64,000 nt of DNA from Lithocarpus polystachyus (Eukaryota; Streptophyta; Magnoliopsida; Fagales; Fagaceae). The notes beneath the pieces were generated by a model, which was not told where the DNA came from, did not search any database, and saw nothing but the letters and a program-made list of their open reading frames with translations. The stretch covers positions 61,190,686-61,254,685 of the forward strand of contig CM066163.1 in NCBI GenBank assembly GCA_033629205.1. The letters run 5' to 3'. Of this stretch, positions 44,541 to 55,360 are shown piece by piece (the first letter of the stretch is position 1; each line of letters begins with the position of its first letter). The position numbers were made by a program, and so were the translations under genes.

Positions 44541-45545
44541 CTTTGTCTTATGTGGAAATTTAGTAGAATCATATGCTCATTTTAAGTGCCCTGCAGCAAG
44601 GGCCATATGGCATGCCTGCAATTGGGGTTTAAGATCTGGCACCCTTCAGATATTATTAAGCTGGTTCTAAATCCACCCATTCAGTTTCTCCCAAGTGATC
44701 AATAACACAGGGAAGTGAATGAGATATGCTCCTTGCAGATGACATTCACTTTAATTGGATTCTATTTGGAATTTAAGAAACCATATTGTTCACAATGGGG
44801 TGAGGTTAACATCATGGCTACCATCTGTGCCATCGAAAATAGAGTGAAAGAGTATTTGCTAGCTTTAGCTCATGAGGATGACATAGCTTAGAGTGAAGAA
44901 ATGATTTCCTGGAAGCCCCTCCTGGGGGTATGATAAATTTAAATGTGGATGCTGCTGTTTTCGAATGACTTTACTACTTTGGTTGTGGTGGCTAGGATGA
45001 TTTTGGTGAGATGCTGAAGGTTTGGGCTATGTGCTCTAATCCAGGCTGAAGCACTTGCAATACTCAGGGCTTTACGTATTGCCAGTTGAGAAAATTGGCT
45101 GCACATTGTTATAAAGGAAGATGCAAAACCATGCTTTGATTCTCTAGCTGTGGAAGGCATTCAAGCTGACTAGTCTAATTAAACTGTTTTGGTAATATCT
45201 TAGAACTCAGTAATTCTTTTGATTTTTGCAGCTTTTACTAGATTAGGAGAATATTCAACGCTCCATGTTACAGCAAAACTATTTATTAATCTTAGGAGTT
45301 CTTTTTGTTAGGAATAAGCATGATATTCCTGCTCACAGCTATACCTACACTCAATGGTGGAACCTCCTTTACTTTCTCAATAATAAAGCCTTTTACGTTT
45401 ATATTAATTGGAAAATATTGTTTAGTTCCATACTTCCATACCATCTTGGATGTGTGCAGGTCTGAGTGCTTCCCTGCGGTTTTGTAGTTTTGGTTTTAAT
45501 GAAAGCTTCAGTTTATCAACCCAAAAAAATGAAAAAAAGAAAAGG
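44540..45545 (+). pseudogene. LINE remnant: zf-RVT tail and RNase H
   Basis: Translation with several stops gives AHFKCPAARAIWHACNWGLRS (zf-RVT), WNLRNHIVHNG, SWKPLLG and NLNVDAAVFE (RNase H first Asp), QAEALAILRALRIAS in another frame, and KPCFDSLAVEGIQAD. The 3' end GTTTATCAACCCAAAAAAATG at about 45515-45535 looks like a LINE tail. This is an older family than the other two LINEs, with a different 3' end. Dead copy. Confidence 0.7.
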
Positions 45546-45911
45546 TCCAGGCAAATACTTTTAGATGGTTGGAGAAGATTTTTGACATATATACGTACGT
45601 GCCTCATTTCATTTGAAGCCGTGAACAGTTGCTTAATATCTAAAACTACATTGAATTTTTTTTTAGAAGATAAAACTCTTACTCCTACAGTTGCTAATGT
45701 AATACTGAATACCTCTCATTGGCTGTAATCAAGCTAGAAGCTCATTAGGGACTCTCAAGTCTAACCATGAATTTATAGTTTAAAATTTGATTTAAGTATG
45801 TAAAAAAATTTTATTATTAGTTTCAAAAGTAGAATACAATGTCCTATGTAATATCTGTAAAGTTGTGATTTACAACTATGTTTTATGTTAGCTTTATTCC
45901 ATGACAAAAAG

Positions 45912-46915
45912 TGTTGTAATTGCTTTAATTTTGTTCCTTGTATTTTGTGGGATTTTATTGTATTAGGTTTAGTATTAAGTTGATGAAGAATCGAGCATGA
46001 AATGAAGATCAGTGCATTTCGCGAGTAGCTCACGAAAAGTTTGCAAGAAGTGTTCCTCCGAAAAAAGCATGTGAGAAGCACATGACTGGAAGTTGAAGAG
46101 TCGTGCTAGGCTATCAATTTCGCGACTATTTCGCGGATAAGGCCTTCTGGCAAGACTCTCTACCTAGAGGATTTTCAAGTGTAACTTTCTTACCCTTCAC
46201 CCATACTATATATACCCTTATTACCCACGAATATAAGATAAGTCGTTCAGAGAGAAAAACCCTAGATAGGTTTTCTACAACACACACACCCATCTTTTAG
46301 AGAGAGAGCTACTCATCGTTAGTGAAAAATCATTCTAGCATCTTCTCCTTACCTCTCCCATTGTCATACATTTAGAGGAGATTTGTACCCAAACACAACC
46401 CACACCTATTCAGAGTGTAGAGTGTGTTTTGGAGCTTGGGAAGCTTTGGAGATTTGCCAAAAGAAGCCGATAAGGCTAGCGAATGCAATTGGACATATTG
46501 CGGGATCCGGAAAGCTAGAAAAGACACGGTTCCGAAAAGCCTTGTTGGAGTAAGAGCTTGGAGGGCTTAGGTACATTGGGTAGATTAGGCTTAGAGGGTC
46601 TTTTGCTATTTGTGTATCCCAACTTATTGTCTAGTGGATCAATTTATCGCTTGGAGGGTGGCGGAGAGGTTTTTCGCCGAGTTCTTCAGTTTCCTCTTTG
46701 ATAACACATCACCGTGTTATCTTGTGTTTGCATCTCTTTTCCCTTACTCTTGTGCTTTACTTTTATTGTTTGTTGTTCATGTTTATGCACTAGAGTGGTA
46801 TCGATTATTTGCGCTTCATTTACTCTTGTTTCCACACTTAGATAAGTTAGAGTAAAATCAACCGAGCCATAATATTTTAATTAGGGGTCTAAACAAGCTT
46901 TTGTGCTTTCACACA
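45912..46915 (+). repeat. LTR-like sequence, probable solo LTR or LTR fragment
   Basis: Starts near TGTTGTAATTGC, contains a TATA box CTATATATACCC (about 46205-46216) in front of an A/C-rich leader (AGAGAGAAAAACCCTAG), and ends near GGGGTCTAAACAAGC..TTTCACA. This resembles Copia-type LTRs such as the one at 7079-7939. No target duplication could be found, so the limits are uncertain and no internal part is seen. Confidence 0.5.
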
Positions 46916-47310
46916 TATTCGAGCTTTCAATATCTAACTTAAACCTACATTCTCTTTCTTGCTCATTGAAAAAAAAAATACAGGATGACTTCGATTCAAA
47001 TTCTACAAGAAGCATTTAGAAAATTTTCATGTAGTGTTCTTAAAAATATTTGAGATCTTAGATTTAAAAGTTATTTGGAGTTAAAGGCCTGTGTTAGGAT
47101 TTTGATCCAAATGGGTAATTCATGAGCCAAAATATGTGACTGAAGGTTGTATACTTGTAGTAATTGTAATTTAGTTATGTTGTGAAATTGGTCAAGGTTC
47201 AAACTGTTCAAGTTGCAATTTGAACCATGCAAGTTTAAGAAGAGAGGCTTAAGGCCTCGCTTGAACAATCATACAAGTATGAGAACTGTGAAAAATTGTT
47301 CCTTCTCTCA
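46916..47310. other. no gene seen
   Basis: AT-rich region without recognisable content. Confidence 0.6.
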
Positions 47311-47313
47311 CTA

Positions 47314-47633
47314 AGTGCGCATTTGGATCCAGATGAACCTGAGTTTGTGTTTTGCTTCTTTTTTTTTTTTTTTTTTTTTTTTTGCACGCGTTTCAGCTTT
47401 AGGGGACAAAGTGCACTGTTCATGCACTGTTAAATACTGTTTACACACTGTTGAGCCATGATTTTTGACATTTCTGTGCACACTAGTGGGTCCCGTGCAC
47501 TGCTCACAGGATCCACAAATCTCACTTTTCAGCGATTTTTTTATTAAAAATGGGTCTCATGGCACTATTCACACATTTAAAAATTATTTTGTTACAGTGT
47601 TTTTAATTTTGAGCTGTATCCAAACGGATCCTA
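47314..47633. mobile_element. MITE-like element with GCATTTGGATCC ends
   Basis: Left end GTGCGCATTTGGATCCAG and right end CTGTATCCAAACGGATC are inverse matches over about 14 bp. Possible 4-bp flank CTAA on both sides. The interior has a 23-base T run and several CACTGTTCA-type repeats. No coding capacity. Confidence 0.5.
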
Positions 47634-47639
47634 AAGTCA

Positions 47640-48720
47640 CAATCTTCTTAGCAAAAGGAGAAATTATGTCCCTTGTTCTAAACTTTACGGTCTTTTTTCT
47701 TGTGAATGGTCTCCTCCTTGACAAGGGGAAAGCATCACAACCCTCTTTGCTTGTCTATTGAACTACATTACTCTTCTACTTCTACGTACTGTTCTACACT
47801 CACTAGTATCACTCTTTTTCTTTATAGTATTATTATTAAAATAATTATTTTCTACATTAACGTTGTCACGTTTATTGTTCTTGATTTTTCTTGGCTTCCT
47901 AGAATAAACATTCGCAATCTCATTCATTCTCATGGTTGAGATTGAGATTGGGTTCCTGTGTATGTGATTGAGATGCAGAGAAATCGAGATAACTTATGGT
48001 GGTTGTTGTTCTCCATCTCCACCTAATAGATTATCGGTACAGAACGACGCCATTTCTTCTGTTCCCGACATATTATTGCATGCTAAGATTTTAAGAAAGA
48101 AATCTTGGTCACTTGGTTCTTTCTACTATTTTATCCTTTTAATTCTATTTCTGGTGTTTCTCAAAAATTCTATTTCTGGTGATTTGTGTGATCCAATTTT
48201 TTTTTTTTTTAATCCTTCCAGCCCAATAACATTACGGTACTTTCCAGCCCACTTCCTCATCCAGTTGAACCGTGTTATGGGTCGTTCATGTCAGTGTAAG
48301 CACATTGGACCCCGTTCAATTGGTATTATCCGCTTACAACAAGTTGGGTTCCGTTTAGAAATTGGGGGAATAGAAAATGAGGAAACAGATGAAATTTTAA
48401 TTTTCTTTCTTGTTATTTGGTTGGAGGCGTGGAAAAATATAGGAACAAAATTTTTTTTTTTTTTTAGAAGAAAAATAAGAGGATAGATAATGTATTTTGT
48501 ATGAATTTACTCTTATGCTCTTATTACATAATATATAAGAATAAATTTTTTTAGAAAATATATATGAAATAATTTGACACATTATAAAAGTGACACAACA
48601 TAATTAATACTTTATTTTAACTTCTTTTTACATTTTTATATATAAAATGTGTGATTAATTAAATTAGTTAAAATAACGTATGAAAAAAACAAAAGGAAAG
48701 AAGCAGCAATGTTACTTACT
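47640..48720. other. no supported gene
   Basis: A 172-codon open frame at 47968-48486 is low-complexity (runs of Phe from poly-T) and shows no domain, so I do not call it a gene. A short TTCTATTTCTGGTG direct repeat lies near 48145-48180. Confidence 0.6.
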
Positions 48721-48721
48721 A

Positions 48722-49167
48722 GCATGGTTTTGAAAATTGGACCGATCTGTCCAGTTAAATCGGGTTAACCAAAAACTGCCTACTAATTTGATTTAAAATC
48801 AAAAACTGCAAAATCAAATTTTTATGTCCAACCTGATGACATGCAGTCCAACCGGCAGGTCTTTGCACCCATGAACGAGTTTACCAATTAGTCTAGTATT
48901 TTAACCCTCAAAACAGTGGCTGAAACAAACCAGATCTACAGTTCATCTTCCTCGCAGCTAACTTCGTTCATTTGTTGTTGAAGCTCCTTTTTGGTAGTAA
49001 CATCTTTTTCTATTGTCTTTTCAATTTATTTGGTTATATACATTTTTTTCTCTTTTTTTTAATAATAATTAAACTTTAAAATAATTTCAATTTAAAAAAA
49101 AATGCTACATCCAAACACACTACCAACCTTGACATATAAACTCATATTCTCAACAAAAAAAAAAAAA

Positions 49168-49198
<31 letters not shown>

Positions 49199-49862
49199 CT
49201 TGACACATAAACTATGGTTCAGTTGTTCTAGTTGTCAACTCTTAGATAATGGGTTTTTCAAGTATTTGATGGCTATTTTTGAGCTAAATAAAAGTGGAAC
49301 TCACATGTCCTTTGAGGCGAGTGTAATTTGGGACGTATTCTCTATTGTGAGGGAATAAATTGATGCAGTCACTTACCCAAAACCATTAAAGAGTGAATGT
49401 GAAATTGACTCCTAAAGTGCTCACTTAAACATGGTTTAAATTGGTAAAATTTTGAAGTCTCACCTAGAAAAAGAATTGAATATTTTGTGAGTTTATTTCA
49501 AACAATATAAATGTCTTCTCTCAAGAATTTTAATTATTGTGACTTTAAACTGTCAAGAATCTACAGCTCTTGTGATTTAAAATTCTTTGCAACCAAACAA
49601 ATCTCTCTCTTCACCAAGTGTAGTCCGGTCATTTTGGAGGGAGAAAGAAAATAGTGGAATCCGGATGTTTAACATTAAAAAAATTAGTTAATTTGAATTC
49701 GAATTTCATGCAATTCTACACATTAATATTTGCTTATAACTTATATGATGATATGTGTCTATATTTAGAGTTGCAAATTCACATAAATCAATACCATAAG
49801 GAGGTTTATAAAAACCGTAGAAATTTAAGTGTTACAAAATAATGGTTTACACACAAAATGGG
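48722..49862. other. no gene seen; dispersed repeat and CAA microsatellite
   Basis: CATGGTTTTGAAAATTGGACC (48723-) resembles a dispersed repeat whose inverse-like relative ends AGTTTTAAAACCATG at 62140-62154. A (CAA)n tract lies at about 49161-49198. Confidence 0.55.
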
Positions 49863-50027
49863 TAAGAGCATTAGCATCAAATGTGCTAAATGCTAAAAGT
49901 TTTAGCATTTTGCACACCAAATCCAAATACCAAAGAACACACCTCTTCAAATGTGCTAAAATCCAATTATTTTTTTGCAATATGCTACGATACCATTCTA
50001 CTAATAGAATGATACTATAGCATGTTG

Positions 50028-50029
<2 letters not shown>

Positions 50030-50061
<32 letters not shown>
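50030..50061. repeat. (TA)n tract at the left end of the pararetrovirus-like insertion
   Basis: About 32 bp of alternating TA at the left boundary of the insertion. Confidence 0.95.
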
Positions 50062-50063
<2 letters not shown>

Positions 50064-50289
50064 TACTTGTCCCCAGGTGCTAGCATCAAGAGAGAGGGTG
50101 CTCCATGGAGCATTGCTAGAGGCTCCATGCCGCACCGCCTACCGGAGTGGCCTAGCCCTCCCCTCCCATAAGGGTTGGACCGCCAGACAGGGTGGGCATT
50201 CCAGATTGCCGGACGCACCGATCTTACCATCAGACCTACCCACACACTACCCTGCTCTAGCCGATAGATGAAGTACAACATGACAACTT

Positions 50290-50302
50290 GGCTCTGATAC
50301 CA
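50290..50302 (-). promoter_or_regulatory. primer-binding site, copy 2 (downstream)
   Basis: Minus strand TGGTATCAGAGCC, exact complement of the initiator tRNA-Met 3' end, as used by caulimovirids and many LTR elements. Confidence 0.88.
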
Positions 50303-50731
50303 TAAAGTAGAACTCGTCCCCAGGTGCTAGCATCAAGAGAGAGGGTGCTCCATGGAGCATCGCTAGAGGCTCCATGCCGCACCGCCTACCGGAGTGGCTG
50401 TAAGTTACAGGCTAGCGGAAACTATTAGATGCCGACTGGGGCTATCTGATTTCTATTACAAACTGGAGGCCGACTGGGGCCATCTGGTTACAATTGTAAA
50501 ACTATCTGGGGTGCTCAGGTGCTAGCATCAAGAGAGAGGGTGCTCCATGGAGCATTGCTAGAGGCTCCATGCCGCACCGCCTACCGGAGTGGCCTAGCCC
50601 TCCCCTCCCATAAGGGTTGGACCGCCAGACAGGGTGGGCATTCCAGATTGCCGGACGCACCGATCTTACCATCAGACCTACCCACACACTACCCTGCTCT
50701 AGCCGATAGATGAAGTACAACATGACAACTT

Positions 50732-50744
50732 GGCTCTGATACCA
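50732..50744 (-). promoter_or_regulatory. primer-binding site, copy 1 (promoter-proximal)
   Basis: Same 13 bases as 50290-50302, 442 bp away. Reached first when reading from the promoter. Confidence 0.88.
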
Positions 50745-51062
50745 TAAAGTAGAACTCGTCCCCAGGTGCTAGCATCAAGAGAGAGGGTGCTCCATGGAGC
50801 ATCGCTAGAGGCTCCATGCCGCACCGCCTACCGGAGTGGCTGTAAGTTACAGGCTAGCGGAAACTATTAGATGCCGACTGGGGCTATCTGATTTCTATTA
50901 CAAACTGGAGGCCGACTGGGGCCATCTGGTTACAATTGTAAAACTATCTGGGGTATTACAAAAGTAAATTGCCATTCTGATTACAAGAGAAGGGATGAGG
51001 TTCTTCCTAAAATTGGACCTGGTGGAATTTTTTGACCTGCTTCAGACTGAAACTTGAGCTTC

Positions 51063-51070
51063 CTTATATA
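51063..51070 (-). promoter_or_regulatory. viral-type TATA box
   Basis: Minus strand CCTCTATATAAGGAAGC, very similar in form to caulimovirid promoters (TATATAAGGAAG-type), followed by the leader with the primer-binding site. Confidence 0.75.
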
Positions 51071-51183
51071 GAGGGCAGGGAGCCTTGGATTCTACTGAAG
51101 ATTCCTGAAAATCCGGAAAGTGAATTGCTTTTACTGAGGTGAAAACCGTTTCCACCGAAAGCAATAGTAATTCTGAATGATTG

Positions 51184-51350
51184 TGCTGGGTACTGTTCAT
51201 GAATAGTGGCTTTTGCTGTTCATGAATAGTTTTCTGTCCCTTGTCTTTAGTGTTGGCTGAGTGCTGGTTACTGTTCATTAACAGTGACTGGTGCTGTAGA
51301 TGAATAATAACTTATCTGGGAGTACTGTTCTGAATAGTGACTAGTGCTAT
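51184..51350. promoter_or_regulatory. ACTGTTCATGAATAGT-type repeats upstream of the promoter
   Basis: About five imperfect copies of a near-palindromic TACTGTTCATGAATAGTG motif lie 115-280 bp upstream (on the minus strand) of the TATA box, in the position of a viral enhancer. Confidence 0.6.
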
Positions 51351-51358
51351 TCCGGAAC

Positions 51359-52813
51359 TTACCAATTACCCATGTAATCATCATACCAACTGAAATCATC
51401 ATCCTGGGATTCCCATGGGGGATCATTATTGCAGGTGTGTTCATGAAATGTGGTGAACTTTTCACAAAGACTACAATAGATTAATGGTTCAAAATTTGGG
51501 TTCTTGCCAGGAGTTAAGAACTGTCTAGGATCGCAATCGGTGATCCATGGGAGCAGAGGAACGGACTCATAATATGGCCTGCCGGAGAAAACTGAAATTC
51601 TTCCTGTGCTGCCAACAAAATGATAATTCTTCCAGAGCTCTTTGGTAACTTTTCTGATTTCATTGCTGGAGAAATTTCTCCAATAATCAAATAGGGCCTT
51701 AGGATTCCTGTAAGAAAGGAATGTATTGCCTTCAAACCAAGGTCCTTGGTGAGAATATCCTCCAATAAGGACTAGATGTTTTGATGGCGGGACAGTTGCC
51801 CATTCATTCATTTCCCATTCTAGGAGGGTACTCCAACATCTGAGGGTGACATAAGGGCTTGAAACCCTAGTAATGGTGTCTATAATGATGGAAGGAAGCT
51901 GGCTGACTTGATTATGGCTGGTTAACCTTATGAGTCTGACAAAACTATATTCAAACATTTGTGACAGCCAATGAGGTTTCATCTGGTTATCTTCTTCCTC
52001 ATCTTCCAAAAGGTCATTGTAATTAATTAATAACCCTGGAAAGGGGTGCTTTTCCCTTTCATAAATTCTAAGACTGTTGCCAAAGTATGCTTCCCATCAG
52101 GATACTGTGAGGGCATTCTCAATTGTATAATTTAGGTTAGTAGTGTAATCTAGATCTGGGTCATCTGGATCATAATACCTAGTGGTGATCAAAACTCTGA
52201 AATGCCTAAACCATAAATCAAGTGATTCGGACATAACCTTACTTCCTAAAATACGGACTTGTATTTTAGAGGGTAAGTTGGCAAATGCACTTCTTACTGA
52301 GGCTTGGGTCTTAAGACTTAGCCTAGCAAAACACGTGCCCATTAGAATAGTCTTATCCTTTGAAAGGATTTCCTCTTTGTCAGAGAGTAGACTGGTGATG
52401 TGATCATTTCTTTCCTCAAGATTCTGCAAATGGTTTTTTAGAGTTTTGAGGGTTCTTTGGAAAAGATGAGTATTGCGGAGAATGTATGCTGAATGGAGGA
52501 GATCAAGGATTGTTTTGGTGGGGTACGGGAAATTTGAGTTTATACGGTAAGAATCCTTGGCTAAGTTTTCTTCTAAGGTATACCTCAAAGTGTCTTCTAC
52601 GATGTTCCCGCTGAAGGATATTGGTGTGGGAGTTTCTTGAAGGGATATGACTATGTTTCCACTGGAATGTGCCACTGTGGCATATTCCTGAAGGGACACT
52701 GCTTCAGGGTTCGAAGAAGCGCCTTTATGCATTTCAAAAGGTTGTTCTGTGAACCTTGTGAACTGAGGATAGTCCTGGATAGGGGCTTTCCCTTTGTCTC
52801 TGTTTCCTGTCAT
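51359..52813 (-). pseudogene. unrecognised ORF after the missing pol region, one in-frame TGA
   Basis: Likely start is the ATG at 52813 in a good context (AAGATGACA), giving MTGNRDKGKAPIQDYPQF. The frame runs with a single TGA at 52099-52097, then continues in the same frame to 51359, about 484 codons. Visible features: a coiled-coil-like helix (TLKTLKNHLQNLEERNDHI, LLSDKEEIL) near residues 130-170, and in the last part a Cys/His set CSLCEKFTTFHEHTC and an acidic aromatic C-terminus. I do not recognise the family. Position after pol and before the promoter is where several caulimovirids have an extra or transactivator ORF, but no sequence similarity to those is claimed. Confidence 0.6.
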
Positions 52814-52943
52814 CTTCCACTGGTTAGTGAGGCTTGGGATTATTTGCTTTGGTTTTTCTAGACAAGCAAGACGGTTTCTTGTTATACATGTGTTTGAAGA
52901 AACAATTTCCTTTAAATCATGAGATGCAATGCAGAAAATATTT

Positions 52944-53278
52944 TTATGCAATATGCATGCATTGTGGGAGCTGTTTTCTGAGTAGGGAATAGGATTCTTT
53001 GCCTGATTCTTTTTTGGAAGGAATGATGGTTAAATACCCTAGATTGGTTCCATGGTATTTAGGATTGATAAGGATTCCTCCACGAACTTTGGATATGTCT
53101 AGACCTTGGCTAAGGGTTCTATCCTTCGTTTTATGCTGGGTTGTAACTTTGTGAAATTGGATAAGCTTTTGGGCTTTGATAATAGGATCTTCAATCTGTT
53201 CTATGAGATTGAGAATAGATTCCTCCTTTTTGCTGAGAGTTTTAAGACTCTTGTTTCTGCAACAATTGTCTTTACAAG
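52944..53278 (-). pseudogene. displaced C-terminal tail of the coat/gag-like protein
   Basis: After a frameshift around 53290, ACKDNCCRNKSL, SILNLIEQIEDPIIKAQKL and GGILINPKYHG read on to TAA at 52946-52944. The Cys-rich block then helix layout is what often follows the knuckle just before the protease in relatives. No protease active-site motif follows, so this marks the left edge of the missing pol region. Confidence 0.6.
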
Positions 53279-55330
53279 CTAAATTAATCTGAGGTTCACT
53301 AGAAGAGTTATAGTTCCTAGAAGATTCAGAAGATGAAGTTGATAAATCTCATGGTCACTAGAACTACCGGTTGACTCATGTTCTATATGGTCAAGTTCTA
53401 GGAGTTTGAAGATCTTATCTTTACTGGGTTGGTCACTGATGAGGGTGTTTATGAGTGTTTTTGCTTCATCCTTACACTCATTTCTAAAGTGTCCTCTTTT
53501 CCCACAATTAAAGCATTTTCCTGATACTTTTGGGATTTTCTCATATTTGTTTGTGGATTTGGATCTAGAAGCTTTTCCCTTTTTATAATAATCACCATCT
53601 TTGGGATTGTTATAACTCTGCTTTCTGTAATACCTGGCTTTAATCCTTTTCCTATAAGGTTTCTCAGGGGATTCTAGCCTTCTGTGTTTGAGCTTTCTCT
53701 TAGAAGGGGCTATTGGTGGTAAGCCATATTGTGTGCAAAATGTTCCTAACTCATACTTGGCTCTGTTTTTGCTGGCTTTGCTATGGATCTTGAATTCTCT
53801 GCACATTTTCATCCCTACACTTCTGATAGTGCTAGAGATATCACCATAAGTCAGATTGTCATAATCAATTTCTCCTAGTGAGTTGCAAAGTGTTTCTTTC
53901 ACTTTCTCACCAAATAATGTGGGTAAACCATTAATGAACTTTTCTTTCCAAAATGGAGAGTTACAATCACTTCTATTCATGACTCTAGTGGTAAACACAT
54001 CTTCGTACCATCTGTAATCTCCTAGAGTTCTGCATCTAAGGTTACTCAACTGGTCGTAGATCCTAGATGTGATATTACTAAGCTTTCCTATGAAATGATT
54101 TATGATTGTATAAATCAGGGTATTAACTCCATCAGGAATTCCTCTTCCTGGGGGGTCCTCAAAAATGGGGAGGCCTTCCTCATTCTTTTGGACAGTAGTT
54201 TTAATGTCTTCCTTGGAATTTTCAGTGAGGCAGTTGTTCCACCATTGGAGCAACTTTCCTGTGAAACCGAAGACAATGAGGTCAATTACTTCAGGATGGG
54301 TTTTTCCTTCATTAAGATAATTGTTAGCGACCATCGCTATGTGTTGGATCTTATTCAGAATTTCTTGTTCTGATAAACCATCTATGTTCCATTTATAAAG
54401 TTTCCCTGAAGAGACTGAGAACTGATTGTTAACATTCCTTTCCTCATACTGGAGGTCTGGGGGTGTAGGCCTAGGATACCAATTCTTGGTTAAACTAGTT
54501 GAGGGTGGTTGGTAAAGTCTTTTAATATTTAGATCCTGGAATTGGCTTTGAACTTGTTCTATCTCCTTTTCATTATCTGAGGAGGTTCTACTAGAACAAC
54601 TAGAGGTTCTGTGTCCTTTTAAAGTAGTAAGCTGGAGTCCTTTGCTAGGTGAAGAGGTGCTTAGTTCTTTCTTTACCAGCTTCTGGAGTTCTTCTAGTTT
54701 CTGGGTGACTATTTCTAGAGCTGTGACATCTCTAAGTTTGATGTTAGGCTGCTTTGAGGTTGGAAGTTTTACTAAGGGTTTTTCTATAATAGGTTTACTA
54801 GAGCTTCTTGGCTGGAGGATAACCTTGTTTTCTAACTTGTCTTCCACTCTATCAAGTTGTTTTCCTATTACGCTTAAACATTGGTTGGTGTAATTGTTCT
54901 GCTTGATAACCTTTTTGACTATCTTTTCTTCTCCTGAAGGAAATCTAAAAGGTGTGGCAGAAATATCCTGGTTTTTGTACTTAAATGTGATGGCTGCTAA
55001 AGGTGGATGACTGGACTTGACAACTTCACTATTGTCTTCCTTGACCCAATTAGTCTTTGTGAGGACACAAGTCTTTTTGTGCCACCTGAAATACTTTTCA
55101 AAGTAGATGAAGAAAGGGATATTTTCTGATACCTCCTTCATGAATGCTTGCCAAGCCTCATAAACTTCTTTCTTTTGATCCTTGGTATGGTTAGCTCTAT
55201 AGGCTTCTCTTTTGACTCGGTTCTTTTCTAAGTCAAATTCCTTGCCTAAGTAATTCATATCTGGTTTGAAATCATTTTTTAAAACCTTAAGATCATAATT
55301 CTTAATGTCATCTTGATATGGGTCCTCCAT
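53279..55330 (-). CDS. coat/gag-like protein with CCHC zinc knuckle
   Basis: 683 codons open. N-terminal third is Lys/Glu-rich with a central coiled-coil-like segment (VTQKLEELQKLVKKEL); residues about 330-560 look like a capsid fold (SEQEILNKIQHIAMVANNYL, FTGKLLQWWNNCLTENS, RTLGDYRWYEDVFTTRV, FINGLPTLFGEKVKETL), as in caulimovirid coat proteins and their endogenous relatives. A basic Lys/Arg region precedes the knuckle CFNCGKRGHFRNEC (about residue 625). The last 25 codons after DHEIYQ are out of frame: the natural continuation in the next frame (a Cys-rich ACKDNCC block, Leu/Ile/Glu-rich helix) runs to a stop near 52944. In the virus it would package the nucleic acid. Confidence 0.72.
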   Translation of the reverse strand: MEDPYQDDIKNYDLKVLKNDFKPDMNYLGKEFDLEKNRVKREAYRANHTKDQKKEVYEAWQAFMKEVSENIPFFIYFEKYFRWHKKTCVLTKTNWVKEDNSEVVKSSHPPLAAITFKYKNQDISATPFRFPSGEEKIVKKVIKQNNYTNQCLSVIGKQLDRVEDKLENKVILQPRSSSKPIIEKPLVKLPTSKQPNIKLRDVTALEIVTQKLEELQKLVKKELSTSSPSKGLQLTTLKGHRTSSCSSRTSSDNEKEIEQVQSQFQDLNIKRLYQPPSTSLTKNWYPRPTPPDLQYEERNVNNQFSVSSGKLYKWNIDGLSEQEILNKIQHIAMVANNYLNEGKTHPEVIDLIVFGFTGKLLQWWNNCLTENSKEDIKTTVQKNEEGLPIFEDPPGRGIPDGVNTLIYTIINHFIGKLSNITSRIYDQLSNLRCRTLGDYRWYEDVFTTRVMNRSDCNSPFWKEKFINGLPTLFGEKVKETLCNSLGEIDYDNLTYGDISSTIRSVGMKMCREFKIHSKASKNRAKYELGTFCTQYGLPPIAPSKRKLKHRRLESPEKPYRKRIKARYYRKQSYNNPKDGDYYKKGKASRSKSTNKYEKIPKVSGKCFNCGKRGHFRNECKDEAKTLINTLISDQPSKDKIFKLLELDHIEHESTGSSSDHEIYQLHLLNLLGTITLLVNLRLI

Positions 55331-55360
55331 ATCAGTTCTTGAAGGTGATCCTACCTTTTA

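Larger units (their letters stand above)
50074..50954. repeat. tandem duplication (442 bp) of the leader and primer-binding site
   Basis: Unit 50074-50515 and unit 50516-50954 are almost identical at an offset of exactly 442 bp. Each unit itself holds two copies of an about 85-bp block (AGGTGCTAGCATCAAGAGAG ... CTACCGGAGTGGC), so the block occurs four times in all. GC content is well above the surroundings. Identical 64- and 72-codon frames in each unit are by-products of the duplication, not separate genes. Confidence 0.95.

Noticed and set aside
45912..46915. Complete LTR element
   Set aside because: No partner LTR, PBS or TSD found; kept only as an LTR-like repeat.
47968..48486. 172-codon ORF on the plus strand
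   Set aside because: Phe runs from poly-T, no domain, no splice or promoter support.
50290..50302. tRNA-Met-like sequence
   Set aside because: Only 13 bases match; it is a primer-binding site, not a tRNA gene. No cloverleaf.
50063..50723. Identical 64- and 72-codon open frames in the duplicated leader
   Set aside because: They exist twice only because the DNA is duplicated, overlap on opposite strands, and lie in a leader with primer-binding sites.
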